Positions 5,002-5,364 of a DNA stretch of 5,364 bases are shown piece by piece. Position numbers and translations under genes: made by a program. Position 1 is the stretch's first letter. Each line of letters opens with the position of its first letter. A model generated the notes under the pieces. That model did not search any database and was not told the DNA's origin. It saw nothing but the letters and a program-made list of their open reading frames with translations. Origin of the DNA: Pedosphaera sp. (GTDB taxonomy: Bacteria; Verrucomicrobiota; Verrucomicrobiae; Limisphaerales; Pedosphaeraceae); assembly GCA_028293265.1 (NCBI GenBank), contig JAQGPB010000335.1, positions 1 to 5,364 of the forward strand, written 5' to 3'.

Positions 5002-5364
5002 TCAAGGCAGGCCACGGCGCAATGTCTCCGCAATGGCCAGCTCGGGCGCCATTTGCGAAACGGTGCAGCCGGGCGGCTGGATCACCAGTTTCCGGGTCGA
5101 GAGCGGACCATATTCATTCCCGCTGTGGCTGAAGGCCACGATCGGTTTGTTCAGCGCGCTGCAAGCGTGGACCACCCCGGTGTCAACCGTCAGCACCAGC
5201 CGGGCGTGGACCAGGGCGGCCGCCACATCCATGAACTGCCGGGGCTTGAAGGCCACCGCGCCCGGCAGTTTCGAGCAAAGCTCATGCACCAGCTCCCGGT
5301 CTTTCGGCAAGCCGTTGACCAATATCGGTTCCTTGCCTTCGCCCAGCCCGCAACTATGCACATA
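5002..5364 (-). CDS. GT9-family (heptosyltransferase-type) glycosyltransferase, C-terminal part
   Basis: The last 120 residues of a protein whose N-terminal part lies beyond the right edge of the window. The frame is open to the edge, so the GTG at 5361 should not be taken as its start. GT9 enzymes such as WaaC and WaaF add ADP-heptose to the LPS inner core in the cytoplasm. The visible donor-site region fits: FMDVAAALVHARLVLTVDTG (44-63 from the edge) followed by VVH (64-66) and ALNKPIVAFSHSGNEYGPLS. This corresponds to the family's conserved pattern of small residue, D-[ST]-G, x2, H, then a proline-valine strand and GP. About two thirds of a typical 330-350 residue protein is missing. It heads the - strand glycan genes, 214 bases upstream of GT2. 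Heptose transfer is the family's usual role but is not proven here. Confidence 0.85.
   Translation of the reverse strand, partial: YVHSCGLGEGKEPILVNGLPKDRELVHELCSKLPGAVAFKPRQFMDVAAALVHARLVLTVDTGVVHACSALNKPIVAFSHSGNEYGPLSTRKLVIQPPGCTVSQMAPELAIAETLRRGLP

Noticed and set aside
1..5364. CRISPR array, insertion sequence, tRNA/rRNA or defence system
   Set aside because: There are no regularly spaced direct repeats, no transposase, nuclease, helicase or toxin motifs, and no tRNA cloverleaf or rRNA-like sequence. The complete genes are accounted for by sugar metabolism and glycan synthesis.

Overview
The window is GC-rich bacterial DNA. It carries one complete gene on the + strand, three complete genes on the - strand, and a fourth - strand gene cut off by the right edge. 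The best lineage guess is Verrucomicrobiota (Pedosphaera/Limisphaerales type) or another PVC-group bacterium. Three things point that way: the twin-arginine-exported Gfo/Idh/MocA oxidoreductase, which is typical of Verrucomicrobia and Planctomycetes; mostly absent Shine-Dalgarno sequences; and a Gram-negative type set of surface-glycan glycosyltransferases. This is an inference from protein style. No rRNA or other marker gene is present.

Layout. Positions 1-641 hold no gene I can defend. They contain an AT-rich tract, several short hairpins, a three-copy 8-bp tandem repeat, and a good TATAAT box about 47 bases before the first gene. Positions 642-2027 (+) encode an exported Gfo/Idh/MocA oxidoreductase with a clear Tat signal peptide. 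A 13-bp GC-rich hairpin with T-tracts on both sides (2032-2070) separates it from the convergent - strand block and probably ends transcription from both directions.

The - strand block reads from the right edge leftwards. It starts with the C-terminal part of a GT9 (heptosyltransferase-type) glycosyltransferase (5364-5002). A 214-bp gap follows, with an inverted repeat and a coding-like relic. Then come a WaaE/KdtX-like GT2 glycosyltransferase (4787-3975), a GT4 glycosyltransferase (3978-2806) and a NodB-type (CE4) polysaccharide deacetylase (2842-2093). The last three overlap (4 bases, then 37 bases), so they look like one translationally coupled operon. The gene types suggest assembly and N-deacetylation of a lipopolysaccharide core or other cell-surface glycan. 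Acceptor and sugars cannot be read from the sequence.

I see no mobile element, CRISPR array, RNA gene or clearly novel multi-gene system. The points most worth checking are the two non-coding regions (about 121-530 and 4788-5001), which look like degenerate or dispersed repeat material, and the non-ATG coupled starts in the glycan operon.
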